64,000 bases of DNA from Methanomassiliicoccus sp. (GTDB lineage: Archaea; Thermoplasmatota; Thermoplasmata; Methanomassiliicoccales; Methanomassiliicoccaceae). The notes below the pieces were generated by a model. That model saw nothing but the letters and a program-made list of their open reading frames with translations. It ran no database searches and was not told where the DNA came from. The stretch covers positions 1 through 64,000 of the forward strand of contig JAEILR010000007.1 in assembly GCA_016109435.1 (NCBI GenBank). The letters are read 5' to 3'. Shown one piece after another: positions 51,662 to 59,870 of this stretch. The translations under genes were made by a program, and so were the position numbers. Numbering within the stretch: the first letter of the stretch is position 1; every line of letters starts with the position of its first letter.

Positions 51662-52396
51662 TCAGGACTTCACGGCCTCGATGATGCTCTCCAGCCGGCC
51701 GATGTAGCTGCCGTCCTCCACCACCGTGCCGGTGACCACGATGCTGGCGCCGGCCCTCTTGACCCTGGCCGCGGTCTCCGCGTCCCTGATCCCGCCGCCC
51801 ACCAGGATAGGTATGCTGACGGCCTTGCGGACCTCTTGGATCATCTCATCGGGCACGGCCTGGGGAGCCCCGCTGCCCGCTTCGAGGTAAACGTAGTGCA
51901 TGCCCAGGAATTGGGCGGCGAGGGCGTAGGCCACTGCCAGCTTGGGCTTGTCCCGGGGTATGAGGTCGGCCTCCCCGACCTCCCCGACCTTCATTCCCGG
52001 GGCCACGATTATGTAGCCCATGGGAAGGGCCTCGAGCTTCAGCTTGGCCACGATCGGCGCTCCCATGACCTGCTCCCCCATGACCATCCGCAGGTTGCGG
52101 GAGTTGAGCATGCTCATGAAGTACATGGCGTCACAGTACGGCGATATGGCGTTGGCCCCGGAGGGGAAGTAAATGACCGGTACCTTGACCTGGGCCTTGA
52201 TGGCCTTGACCGTCTGGTCAAGGTTTTCCTGGGTGACGCCGGTGGAACCGCCCACCATGATCGCGTCGGTGCCCAGTTCGTAGGCGAGCTTGGTGATGTT
52301 CCCCGCCTCGGCCGGCCTCTGCTTGGCCGGATCGAGCAAGGTCATGTGCAGCGCGCCCTTCTTCAGCTTCTCGTTGAGGATGTCTCTTACGGTCAT
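51662..52396 (-). CDS. Geranylgeranylglyceryl phosphate synthase
   Basis: I start at the ATG at 52396, whose ATGA overlaps the stop of the upstream UbiA gene. The 244-residue TIM-barrel protein has HMTLLDPAKQRP near residue 17, MVGGSTGVTQENLD near 46, VIYFPSGANAISPYCDA near 74, YLEAGSGAP near 170 and LVGGGIRDAETA near 197. It joins geranylgeranyl diphosphate to sn-glycerol-1-phosphate, the first committed step in archaeal membrane lipids. It forms an operon with the next enzyme of the pathway. Confidence 0.95.
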   Translation of the reverse strand: MTVRDILNEKLKKGALHMTLLDPAKQRPAEAGNITKLAYELGTDAIMVGGSTGVTQENLDQTVKAIKAQVKVPVIYFPSGANAISPYCDAMYFMSMLNSRNLRMVMGEQVMGAPIVAKLKLEALPMGYIIVAPGMKVGEVGEADLIPRDKPKLAVAYALAAQFLGMHYVYLEAGSGAPQAVPDEMIQEVRKAVSIPILVGGGIRDAETAARVKRAGASIVVTGTVVEDGSYIGRLESIIEAVKS

Positions 52397-53211
52397 AGCA
52401 ACCCTCCCAGCAAGAACGCGACCAAGGCGACGAGCATGCCATACTTGGCCAGTTTCTGACCCTGCTTGGGATTTCGAAAATGAACTATCGAGCAGTATAT
52501 AAAAATTGCATCGGCCACCAGGACCGCGGCCAGATACTCCAGGCCGAACCTTCCGGACAGCACCGGCTCGAAGGACAGGGCCACCGCGGCCAGGAACGCC
52601 GCGCTGGCCACCACGCCCGCCTTTCGGGCGCCGATCCTCTGGGGCAGCGTCCTCCGGTCGAAGTCCGCGCCCATGTCCTGGATGTCCTTGACTATCTCCC
52701 GGCCCAGGGTCGCCAGGAAGGCCATCATGGCGATGGCGATGGTGGCATCCAGGCGGCCAACGATCGCCCCGCCCAGGAGGAACAGCCCGCTGGTGAGGAA
52801 GGCGATGGAGAGGTTGCCGGTAAGGCCTTCCTTCTTGGTCTTCAGCTCGTAGGCCAGCATGATGACGATGGCCGCCGCCACGATGATGAACGACAGCAGG
52901 TCCCACAGGAACACCGACAGGAACAGGGACAGGGCGAAGGCCAGTATGGAGATGTTGCGGGCCGTTTCCGGGCGGACGCGGCCGGACGGTATGGGCCGCT
53001 CGGGATGGGCCAGCTTGTCCACCTCGCGATCGAGGTAATCGTTGAGGACGTTGCCTCCGATGATGAACCCGACCACTACCCCGGAGGCTATGGCCAGCTG
53101 CACCGGGACGTTGACGATCTCAGTACCCATGGCCACCAAGGTGGCGAGGATGAGCCCGATGACCCCCATTATGCAGTTGCCGACGCGGAATAGCTGGACG
53201 TAACTATTCAC
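52393..53211 (-). CDS. UbiA prenyltransferase: digeranylgeranylglyceryl phosphate synthase
   Basis: A 272-residue membrane protein starting at GTG (53211), with about eight transmembrane helices. The two aspartate-rich motifs of UbiA enzymes are present: GGNVLNDYLDREVDKLAHPE near residue 52 and REIVKDIQDMGADFDRRTLP near 172. It adds the second geranylgeranyl chain to GGGP in the cytoplasmic membrane. The 4-nt overlap with the GGGP synthase gene supports this over a quinone or haem prenyltransferase role. Confidence 0.9.
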   Translation of the reverse strand: MNSYVQLFRVGNCIMGVIGLILATLVAMGTEIVNVPVQLAIASGVVVGFIIGGNVLNDYLDREVDKLAHPERPIPSGRVRPETARNISILAFALSLFLSVFLWDLLSFIIVAAAIVIMLAYELKTKKEGLTGNLSIAFLTSGLFLLGGAIVGRLDATIAIAMMAFLATLGREIVKDIQDMGADFDRRTLPQRIGARKAGVVASAAFLAAVALSFEPVLSGRFGLEYLAAVLVADAIFIYCSIVHFRNPKQGQKLAKYGMLVALVAFLLGGLL

Positions 53212-53286
53212 AGTGGCCGATTCATGTAGGGTTAATAATCCTTTTGCCTCATCACCCCTGACGGGAACGAGGCCTGCCGGTCCGGG

Positions 53287-53895
53287 TCACGGGCCCGGGC
53301 GGCGGAACGCGGCCCCGAACTCCCTGGCCTCCAGCTCGATCATCGCCTTCATGCTGCTGGAGATCCGGCGGACGGTGTGCCTGCAGGGCGGGCCACAGGG
53401 TACGGAGAAGACGCGGTCGTTCTTCACCGGCCAGTACTTCGCGCGATGGCCATTGTAGACATGCCTGATCTCCAGGACCATGTTCTGATACGGCACGCAC
53501 TGGTCCCCGGGAGCATCGGCATCGGCGGCCCGGTAGATCTGCAAATACGTTTCCCCTTCTTCCATGAGGCGGCGGCACAGCCCCCGGATGTACCAGGTGT
53601 TGAACTCGGAGCGGGCCAGGGCCACGGCCGCCCTCGCCGGCTCGGTCTTCCTGATGCCGCCCAGGGGGGACGGCTCGTACTCCGCCCACAGCTCCTTGGG
53701 CTTAAGCGCCGCGGCCAGGGACTCCTCGGTCCCGGAGGTGATGGCCTCCCTCATCATCTCTCCGAACGCCTCCCGCCCCTTGGCCGACAAGCTGGGGCTC
53801 CGGTAAGGCTCCCCGGCCTCCTCAGCCCCGAACTCCTCGAGCATCCACCGACGGGTCTCCTGGTCAAGCTCCTCGTACCGCATATGTCCGGTCAT
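53287..53895 (-). CDS. Hypothetical protein
   Basis: A 202-residue soluble protein. The N-terminal 80 residues are acidic and helical. The C-terminal half has a distinctive block (ARSEFNTWYIRGLCRRLMEE, then CVPYQNMVLEIRHVYNGHRA and VPCGPPCRHTVRRIS) with several Cys and His that could bind metal. I have seen similar blocks in uncharacterised proteins but know no function. It is on the same strand as the lipid genes but upstream by 75 nt and probably separate. Confidence 0.7.
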   Translation of the reverse strand: MTGHMRYEELDQETRRWMLEEFGAEEAGEPYRSPSLSAKGREAFGEMMREAITSGTEESLAAALKPKELWAEYEPSPLGGIRKTEPARAAVALARSEFNTWYIRGLCRRLMEEGETYLQIYRAADADAPGDQCVPYQNMVLEIRHVYNGHRAKYWPVKNDRVFSVPCGPPCRHTVRRISSSMKAMIELEAREFGAAFRRPGP

Positions 53896-54004
53896 CGCCC
53901 CTCAGGGACTAGAAGGTTGCCCCTGCCGGGGCGCCTGGGAAGGGCGCTGCCAGGCGTGGAACGGCGGCGTGGCGTCCTCTCAGCGCCCACCTTCGTCATG
54001 CGCA

Positions 54005-54013
54005 TAATTTAAA
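54005..54013 (+). promoter_or_regulatory. TATA box for the site-2 protease gene
   Basis: AATTTAAAT lies about 27-35 nt upstream of the ATG at 54040. It overlaps the first in-frame ATG at 54013, so translation cannot begin there on this transcript. Confidence 0.55.
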
Positions 54014-54039
54014 TGCCGGGGTGCTTCTGTGTGAGAAAG

Positions 54040-55482
54040 ATGCCCGCAGAGGATCTCCCAGCGTACGTCGAGCAGGTCCGCTCCCTGGTGGCCAAGCGCT
54101 TCCCGGTCTATGAGGTGAAGGTCAGTTATGATGCCATCCGGCTCCTGGTGCGGGCCGACGAGAGCACACTGGACAAGAACTTCGAGGAAATGCGCAAGGA
54201 GATGAAGGGGCACGGCCTGGTGCCTCTCATCAACTATTCCAAGGGGGAGCATACCGTCACCGTGGTCCGCTCCAACCGGGTCAAAAAGCCCGTCAACCTG
54301 TGGATCAACCGCATCCTCCTGGCGGTCACCTTCGTCACCACCACCCTGGCCGGCACCCTGCTGTGGTCGGAGTACGTCGGTGCGGAGAACTGGCTGACGG
54401 CCGAGAACATCTTCTATGGGGCGTTGTTCTTCGCCGTCCCCCTCATGGCCATCCTGGGGGTGCACGAGCTCTCCCACTACGTGGCGTCCAAGCGGCACGG
54501 CGTCGACGCGTCCCTGCCATACTTCATTCCGTCGATACCTCCGTTCGGAACCTTCGGGGCGTTCATCTCCATGCGCGACCCCATGCCCAACCGGAAGGCG
54601 CTGGTGGACATCGGGATAGCGGGACCCCTGGGGGGACTGGCGGTCACCATCCCGGTCGCGCTCATAGGGCTGTACCTCACCGCCAACGGGCATTCCGTGG
54701 AGGGTCCGATTGGCGATTCGGGAGTGATGGCCATCATGATCCAGCCTCTCTACCAGCTGCTGGCTTTGTTCGTCCCCATGGCCGACAGCATGGCCCTCCA
54801 CCCCACCGCCTTCGCCGCATGGGTCGGCTTCCTGGTCACCGCCATCAATCTGCTGCCGGTCGGCCAGCTGGACGGCGGCCACGTGGCTAGGGGGCTGTTC
54901 GGGGAGAAAGCGGTGTACCTGGGGTATGCGACCTTCGCCCTGCTGGCCATCATGACCATATTCTACGACGGCTGGTTCCTGTTCGCGATGCTGGTGTTCC
55001 TCCTGGGGCTCAAGCATCCCGCGCCCCTCAACGACGTGTCCAAGCTCGACAAGCGCACCGTGGTGCTGGGGCTGGCAGGCCTGGTGGTCCTTGCCGCTAC
55101 CTTCGTTCCCCAGCCGATCACGACCATCGCTCCGGACCACTCGTTCGAGATGAACGTGTTGGGGGGCAATGCCACCACCGTGGCCGCCGGGAGCAGCGTG
55201 GAGTTCACCATTCTGGTCAACAACACCGGGAACACCGACAGCCAGGTGAGGATGGCCATCGAAGGGATCCCGGCCAATTGGACCGCGTCGCTGTACCTGT
55301 CCAACGGGACCTCGTCCGATGCCACCAACGTGCTCATCTTCCCCCTGGACTTCGAGGACCGGGCATCGGTGACCCTGATGGTCAACGTGCCGGCCGATGT
55401 GTCGCTGACCAGGGACCTCACCCTCGTCACCACGGCGTCGGGCATCGAGAGGTCCGAGCTGCTGTCGGTCACCGTCGCCTGA
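54040..55482 (+). CDS. Site-2 protease-family membrane metalloprotease with extracytoplasmic beta domain
   Basis: I start at the ATG at 54040 because the TATA box excludes 54013; a GTG at 54031 is also possible. About 85 soluble N-terminal residues precede the membrane part. The zinc motif HELSHYVASKRHG lies near residue 145 and the second motif GQLDGGHVARGLFG near 274, as in M50 proteases, within about seven transmembrane helices. Residues about 370-480 form an immunoglobulin-like domain (VEFTILVNNTGNTDSQVRM) resembling NEW3/CARDB-type domains, placed outside the membrane. It would cut transmembrane segments of regulatory proteins. The fusion may select substrates. Its end overlaps the tRNA methyltransferase gene. 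Confidence 0.85.
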   Translation: MPAEDLPAYVEQVRSLVAKRFPVYEVKVSYDAIRLLVRADESTLDKNFEEMRKEMKGHGLVPLINYSKGEHTVTVVRSNRVKKPVNLWINRILLAVTFVTTTLAGTLLWSEYVGAENWLTAENIFYGALFFAVPLMAILGVHELSHYVASKRHGVDASLPYFIPSIPPFGTFGAFISMRDPMPNRKALVDIGIAGPLGGLAVTIPVALIGLYLTANGHSVEGPIGDSGVMAIMIQPLYQLLALFVPMADSMALHPTAFAAWVGFLVTAINLLPVGQLDGGHVARGLFGEKAVYLGYATFALLAIMTIFYDGWFLFAMLVFLLGLKHPAPLNDVSKLDKRTVVLGLAGLVVLAATFVPQPITTIAPDHSFEMNVLGGNATTVAAGSSVEFTILVNNTGNTDSQVRMAIEGIPANWTASLYLSNGTSSDATNVLIFPLDFEDRASVTLMVNVPADVSLTRDLTLVTTASGIERSELLSVTVA

Positions 55483-56473
55483 GGACGCAGTAGTTGCGGG
55501 AGAGGGAGCGGTGCACCTTCTGCACGTGGCCGTGGACCAGCTCCAGGCCGTCCATCCGTTCGGGGCAGGGACGGGGCAGCACCACTCCGGCGCGGGAGCC
55601 CCGCTCCAGAACCGAGGCGATCGAACCCATCGCCCGGTCGTAGAGGTCCCCCAGTGGCTCCCTCATCGTGCTGGTCGCCCTTCCGTAGGGTGGGTCGGTG
55701 GCCACCGCGGCCACCGTTCCGAAGGTCGTGGCGATATCGCCGATGTCCGCCACCTCGATGGCGTCCCACGGAAGCCCGAAATGCTCCATGTTGCGCCTGC
55801 AGCCGTCGACCATTTCCGGGGATATGTCCGAACCGCAGGCCCTCACTCCGATGGAGGCCGCCTCGATCAGCACCCCTCCCGTACCGCAGAAAGGGTCCAG
55901 CAGCCGATCGCCCCGCTTCACGAAGGTCATGTTGACCAGCGCCCGGGCGAACTTGGGGTGCAGTGAGATGGGGGAGAAGAACGGTCTCTCGGCCACCTTC
56001 CTGGCCTCGAACTGGGAACGGTCCACCTCCGCCCCCAGCAGATAGAAGTGCACCCGGTCGGATATGAACAGGCGGAGCTCGACCTCGGGGGAGGTGAGGT
56101 CGATCTTCCGGCCGGCCCCGGACACCCCCCCCACGGCCGCGGCCAAACGGTTCAAGTTCAGGTCCATGTGATGCTGCTGGAACCGCTTGGCCCGGACGGC
56201 GAAGGAGCCTGACGGCAGGTCCAGGTCCCCCGCCAGACGCATGGCGTCCTCCGGGGTCGAGGATCCCAGGTAGCGGCCCAGGCGGTGGGTCAGCGCCAGG
56301 CGGGAGGCGATGCCGTCGAAACGATCGCTTTCGAAGCCGAAGACGGCATATCCCGGTCCGTCGGTCGAGCACTGGAAATAGTCGCACTCTGCGGCGCAGC
56401 ATCCGTAGGCTTCCGCCTGCGGCAGCGTGGGGTGCTCGCCGGAGAGCTCGAAAAAATAGGGGACAAGGCTCAT
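55469..56473 (-). CDS. THUMP-domain tRNA (guanine-N2)-methyltransferase, Trm-G10/Trm11-like
   Basis: A 334-residue protein. Residues 1-150 form a THUMP-type RNA-binding region. Residues about 165-334 form a Rossmann methyltransferase: LLDPFCGTGGVLIEAASIG near 188 (SAM binding), CGSDISPEM and the catalytic ATDPPYGRAT near 255. This matches archaeal Trm-G10, which makes N2-methyl and N2,N2-dimethylguanosine at tRNA position 10. It is convergent with the site-2 protease gene, overlapping it by 14 nt. It works alone on tRNA in the cytoplasm. Confidence 0.9.
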   Translation of the reverse strand: MSLVPYFFELSGEHPTLPQAEAYGCCAAECDYFQCSTDGPGYAVFGFESDRFDGIASRLALTHRLGRYLGSSTPEDAMRLAGDLDLPSGSFAVRAKRFQQHHMDLNLNRLAAAVGGVSGAGRKIDLTSPEVELRLFISDRVHFYLLGAEVDRSQFEARKVAERPFFSPISLHPKFARALVNMTFVKRGDRLLDPFCGTGGVLIEAASIGVRACGSDISPEMVDGCRRNMEHFGLPWDAIEVADIGDIATTFGTVAAVATDPPYGRATSTMREPLGDLYDRAMGSIASVLERGSRAGVVLPRPCPERMDGLELVHGHVQKVHRSLSRNYCVLRRR

Positions 56474-56512
56474 CCCGTCCCTCCCCGGGACAGGACGGCC
56501 GTCAATGTCCGT

Positions 56513-57454
56513 TCAGTCCCTGATACCATCCTCGCTAACGCTTATGACCGCCTCGGCCTCGGGAAGGTTAGGGGAGTCAATTAACCTTGCTATGCGCTTG
56601 CCTCCCTTGCTCTTCCTTAGATACAGGCGGTACGTGGCAGCGTGGCCGACGATATGGCCGCCGATCGGACGGGTGGGGTCACCGAAGAACGCGTCAGGCT
56701 TGGCCGACACCTGGTTGGTCACCGCGACGACCGCGTTGTTGAGGTCGCCGAACCGGAGCAGATCGTGCATGTGCTTGTTCAGGTTCTGCTGCCTCTCCGC
56801 CAGCGCCCCTCTTCCGACATACTCGGCACGGAAGTGGGCGGTGAGCGAGTCGACGATCATCAGGCGTACCCTGAGGTCATGGGCCAGTTCCTGGGCCTTC
56901 TCCACCAGCAGCATCTGATGGTGGGAGTTGAAAGCCCGGGCCACGTGTATCTTCTTCAGCGCCTCCTCGGGATCGATGTCCAAGGCCGCGGCCATCTGGA
57001 CGATCCTCTCAGGCCGGAACGTGTTCTCGGTATCGATGATGAACACGTTGCCGTCCAGACCGCCCTCGTCCACCGGCCTGCCGGCGTTGACGGCCAGTTG
57101 GAAGCAGATCTGGGTCTTCCCACTGCCGAACTCCCCGTAGAACTCGGTGATGGCCTGGGTCTCCAGCCCTCCACCCATGAGCTCGTCGAACGCCTTGGAG
57201 CAGGAGGTCAGCTTGTTGATGTTCCTCCTCCTCTCCAGTATCACATCCCCGGTCTCGAACCCTCCGACGTCCGCGGCCTGCTTGGCCGCGTTGATTATCT
57301 TCACCGCGGTGCTCTCCCCGATCTCTGCCACCTCGGACAGGACCTTGGGGGATTCCACGGCGATCGCCATCAGGTCTACATAGCCGGCATCGCGTAGCTT
57401 CTCTGCAGTTGCGGGCCCTACACCAGGCAACTCTTCTATGCTATTTGCGGGCAT
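56513..57454 (-). CDS. radA: DNA repair and recombination protein RadA
   Basis: A 313-residue archaeal RecA/Rad51-family recombinase of normal length. An N-terminal helix-hairpin-helix ([18 protein letters not shown], residues 8-25) precedes the ATPase core: Walker [18 protein letters not shown] near 105, Walker B region [15 protein letters not shown] near 198, and L2 region around [18 protein letters not shown] near 243. It forms filaments on single-stranded DNA and carries out strand exchange. It is transcribed from its own AT-rich promoter. Confidence 0.95.
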   Translation of the reverse strand: MPANSIEELPGVGPATAEKLRDAGYVDLMAIAVESPKVLSEVAEIGESTAVKIINAAKQAADVGGFETGDVILERRRNINKLTSCSKAFDELMGGGLETQAITEFYGEFGSGKTQICFQLAVNAGRPVDEGGLDGNVFIIDTENTFRPERIVQMAAALDIDPEEALKKIHVARAFNSHHQMLLVEKAQELAHDLRVRLMIVDSLTAHFRAEYVGRGALAERQQNLNKHMHDLLRFGDLNNAVVAVTNQVSAKPDAFFGDPTRPIGGHIVGHAATYRLYLRKSKGGKRIARLIDSPNLPEAEAVISVSEDGIRD

Positions 57455-57482
57455 TTATGCACCTTCATCTCTCGAACTCCTT

Positions 57483-57495
57483 TTAAATATAAAAG
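57483..57495 (-). promoter_or_regulatory. TATA box for radA
   Basis: The minus strand reads CTTTTATATTTAA, about 30-40 nt upstream of the radA ATG at 57454. It is the most AT-rich stretch of this gap. Confidence 0.55.
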
Positions 57496-57725
57496 GGCCC
57501 CCCCAGGTAGTTGAAAATACCTCCTACAATCAGCGAGCCAGCAGTATCCGGCCGACCGAAAGCAGAGTCTTATCGTACTTTATCTTCCCCGCGACCAGAC
57601 GTCCGTCGGTCCTGCCGCCTCCCCCGCCCGTCACGTCGGCCCTCCGGCCACGGTGACGATCGAGGGCCTGCCGCTATCCTCCCTTGCCTTGCCCAGCCAT
57701 CCGTCCGTAATCGGGGGTCTGAAAA
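57496..57725. other. Intergenic region between radA and the small membrane protein
   Basis: The full gap between starts is 303 bases. Apart from the two TATA boxes at its edges I see no gene, repeat or convincing RNA. Short open frames here are low-complexity. Confidence 0.4.
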
Positions 57726-57736
57726 GGTTTATAATC
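57726..57736 (+). promoter_or_regulatory. TATA box for gene 57758
   Basis: AGGTTTATAAT is centred about 27 nt upstream of the ATG at 57758. It supports a leaderless transcript from that ATG. Confidence 0.6.
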
Positions 57737-57757
57737 GCATTGTGCTTAGGGACCCCC

Positions 57758-58111
57758 ATGGCCCGGAAGAAGAGAAAGGACGAGAAGGAGGAAGAGTACG
57801 AGTGGGTACCTCCCGAGTTCGACGAGAAGGCCTTTCTCCAGAAGGACATGACCGGCACCAAGGCTATGATGTTCACCGCGCTGGTCGCCGTCCTCTTCGG
57901 TGCTCTTGCGGCCGTGGTGGGAAACGCGTTCGGGGTCATCATCGGCCTGATCGTTTACATCATCGGGGTCGGTGTGCTCAACTACGCCTTCAGGTACATG
58001 AAGATCAGGACCGAGGACATCGACAAGAAGACCCAGATAGGCAACATCGCCCTCTACATGCTTCTGGCGCTGGGGATCTGGATCCTCCTGCTCAACCCGC
58101 CCTTCGCCTGA
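57758..58111 (+). CDS. Small archaeal membrane protein, unknown
   Basis: I start at the ATG at 57758 because of the TATA box 27 nt upstream. The 117-residue protein has a highly charged N-terminus (ARKKRKDEKEEEYEW), two close hydrophobic segments (MMFTALVAVLFGALAAVVGN and VIIGLIVYIIGVGVL, residues about 37-75) and a third at the C-terminus (IALYMLLALGIWILLL). It resembles small conserved euryarchaeal membrane proteins near translation or secretion genes, but I assign no function. It is convergent with cca, 6 nt between stops. Confidence 0.8.
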   Translation: MARKKRKDEKEEEYEWVPPEFDEKAFLQKDMTGTKAMMFTALVAVLFGALAAVVGNAFGVIIGLIVYIIGVGVLNYAFRYMKIRTEDIDKKTQIGNIALYMLLALGIWILLLNPPFA

Positions 58112-58117
58112 GGGGCA

Positions 58118-59446
58118 TCATATCTCCCAGTTCATCCTTTTATCGAGCAGCGCCGACAGGACGGCGCGGTTCTCCTCCCGGAACACGTCCGGTCCGGCCA
58201 TCACCGTCCCGACCTTGGCGTTCCGCAGGTCGCTGCCCAGGGCCGCGGTGGACAGCTTCGACCTCACCACCTCTTCCGCCCGGGTATGGGCCCGGGGGGC
58301 GATGACGGTCCAGTGCCCGTTCTCCAGGAACGGCCTGCCGAGGCCTTCCTTCTCCCACCGCTCCAGGAACGCATAGGCGTTGTCGACCCACGCCGGCGGC
58401 CCCCCGTGGCGCTTCCCCAGCGGAAGGACCAGGCTCTCCAGTTCGATGATGAACGATATCTCCTCGCCCACATGGAAGGAGCGGTCCACGACCCGGAAGT
58501 CGTGGGATTCCAGGAGCGAGCAGATGCCGTCGATGCTGCGCCTGACCTGGGGGTAGAGATTATCGTCGATGAGGGGGGGCCGCTCCATGCCTGCCACCAG
58601 CACTCCGGTGCCCCGCTGCCCCACCATGTCCTCCATGGCCGCAAGGTCCAGTAGTTCCCTGTGCCGGGGGAAGAAGTAACGCTCGGACGGCGCTGCCAGG
58701 TAGGACCGGGCGGCGTGGACGAACCGGGCGAGGCCGTTCTCGGACAGCGCGGAAGAGACGTTACGCTCGACGTCCACCGGGTCGTGGAACACCAGCGGTT
58801 CCCTGAACTTCCGGGATCCCGGGCGGTCCAGGTACAGGACCGTGCCCTTCCTCCACTCCGATGCGGCCTTCAGGACCCCGGAGAACGACCCGTACCTCAG
58901 TATCAGCAGCTCGATCAGGTATCCGGAGAACCCCTGGATCCTGGCCTCCGCGCCGTACACTCCGATGCCCTTGGCGAACTGTTTCAGCAGGCGGACCTGG
59001 TCCTTCTCCCCCTCCTCCAGGCGGGAAAGGACGAAACGGGTATGAAAGGGGGTGCGGTCCACCGCGGAGCGGAGCATGGAAGTGTTCTCGATATGGTAGC
59101 AGGGCACCATGTCCACCTCCAGGCCCTCCCAGCGCCCATGGACGTAGGGATGCTCGGCGTACCTCTCCTCCCCCTTTCCAAGCACCCTCCGGCCAACCGC
59201 CAGCCCGATCGATTCCAGCCGCTCCCGGGGGACCCCCTCGGGGAACAGGATGAAGACGTCCAGGTCCGGATCGCGGACATAGGTGTCCTTGGCCACCGAG
59301 CCCACCAGGATCACGCTGAGGCCTATGTCCTCTCTCGAGGCCTCCTCAGCGGCCCTGGCCAGGAGCGAGCTGACCTTGCCCGCGATGTCCTCCCGTTCCC
59401 GGGCGGAGGGCGAGATCCTCTCCAGCACGTCCTGTTCCAGGGTCAT
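58118..59446 (-). CDS. cca: CCA-adding tRNA nucleotidyltransferase (archaeal class I)
   Basis: A 442-residue class-I CCA enzyme. The nucleotidyltransferase site is VGSVAKDTYVRDPDLDVFI near residue 50 (GS...DxD), with a third acidic residue in GLEVDMVPCYHI near 109. The tRNA-binding regions follow (VRLLKQFAKGIGVYGAEARI near 150, IQGFSGYLIELLI near 170). It builds or repairs the CCA end of tRNAs without a template. An AT-rich box (CAATAACTTATTTG on the minus strand) lies about 25-35 nt upstream. Confidence 0.95.
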   Translation of the reverse strand: MTLEQDVLERISPSAREREDIAGKVSSLLARAAEEASREDIGLSVILVGSVAKDTYVRDPDLDVFILFPEGVPRERLESIGLAVGRRVLGKGEERYAEHPYVHGRWEGLEVDMVPCYHIENTSMLRSAVDRTPFHTRFVLSRLEEGEKDQVRLLKQFAKGIGVYGAEARIQGFSGYLIELLILRYGSFSGVLKAASEWRKGTVLYLDRPGSRKFREPLVFHDPVDVERNVSSALSENGLARFVHAARSYLAAPSERYFFPRHRELLDLAAMEDMVGQRGTGVLVAGMERPPLIDDNLYPQVRRSIDGICSLLESHDFRVVDRSFHVGEEISFIIELESLVLPLGKRHGGPPAWVDNAYAFLERWEKEGLGRPFLENGHWTVIAPRAHTRAEEVVRSKLSTAALGSDLRNAKVGTVMAGPDVFREENRAVLSALLDKRMNWEI

Positions 59447-59485
59447 GGCGCGGGAATTGGGCTCATGGGCAAATAAGTTATTGTC

Positions 59486-59656
59486 ATGGGGTCTTTCGGA
59501 AGCGGCCTGAACAGGGTGATGGAGAAGAGGGCGCCCAATTCCGGCGTGGTGGGGATTCAGAAAACCTTCTTAGGAGGAAAGTTGAGCCACCGGTATCGGG
59601 ACGCCGACACGAGTTTATATCGCACGTTATATCAACATTTTTCATATTCTCTATGA
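59486..59656 (+). CDS. Possible 56-codon small ORF upstream of mtaC
   Basis: An ATG-initiated frame of 56 codons ends at TGA just before the promoter-like DNA of mtaC. It contains an internal TTG preceded by AGGAGG. The product is basic and shows no domain. The AT-rich box before it more likely serves cca on the other strand. I list it only because it is a coherent frame in a long gap. Confidence 0.15.
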   Translation: MGSFGSGLNRVMEKRAPNSGVVGIQKTFLGGKLSHRYRDADTSLYRTLYQHFSYSL

Positions 59657-59870
59657 GAAAACCGCAATATGTCCGACCGCGGAGCGGGGCGATTATATAT
59701 CTTCCATTAACGGGGACGGGAAGGGCTGGGCGACAGAGCGCCCTGCGCTATGGTATCCAGGCACCTCTCGCGACCGGCCCTAACAATCGATGGTTACTTA
59801 CATATATTTCAAAGCCAGGTGAGGGTATGAGAACGTCGGGGACACGCTCTCACCCTAATGGAGGATAGGG
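59611..59870 (+). promoter_or_regulatory. Promoter and leader region of mtaCB
   Basis: Several TATA-like boxes occur: GAGTTTATAT (59611-59620), GTTATATCAA (59627-59636), GATTATATAT (59691-59700) and CATATATTTC (59801-59810). Starts from them would give leaders from about 40 to 220 nt. The last 60 nt hold an imperfect inverted repeat (GGTGAG near 59819 and CTCACC near 59850) just before the GGAGG Shine-Dalgarno. Long leaders are known for methanol methyltransferase operons in Methanosarcina. Confidence 0.5.

Noticed and set aside
59653-59868. 71-codon frame just before mtaC
   Set aside because: It spans several promoter-like boxes, lacks a ribosome-binding site and has no domain. It is more likely leader DNA.
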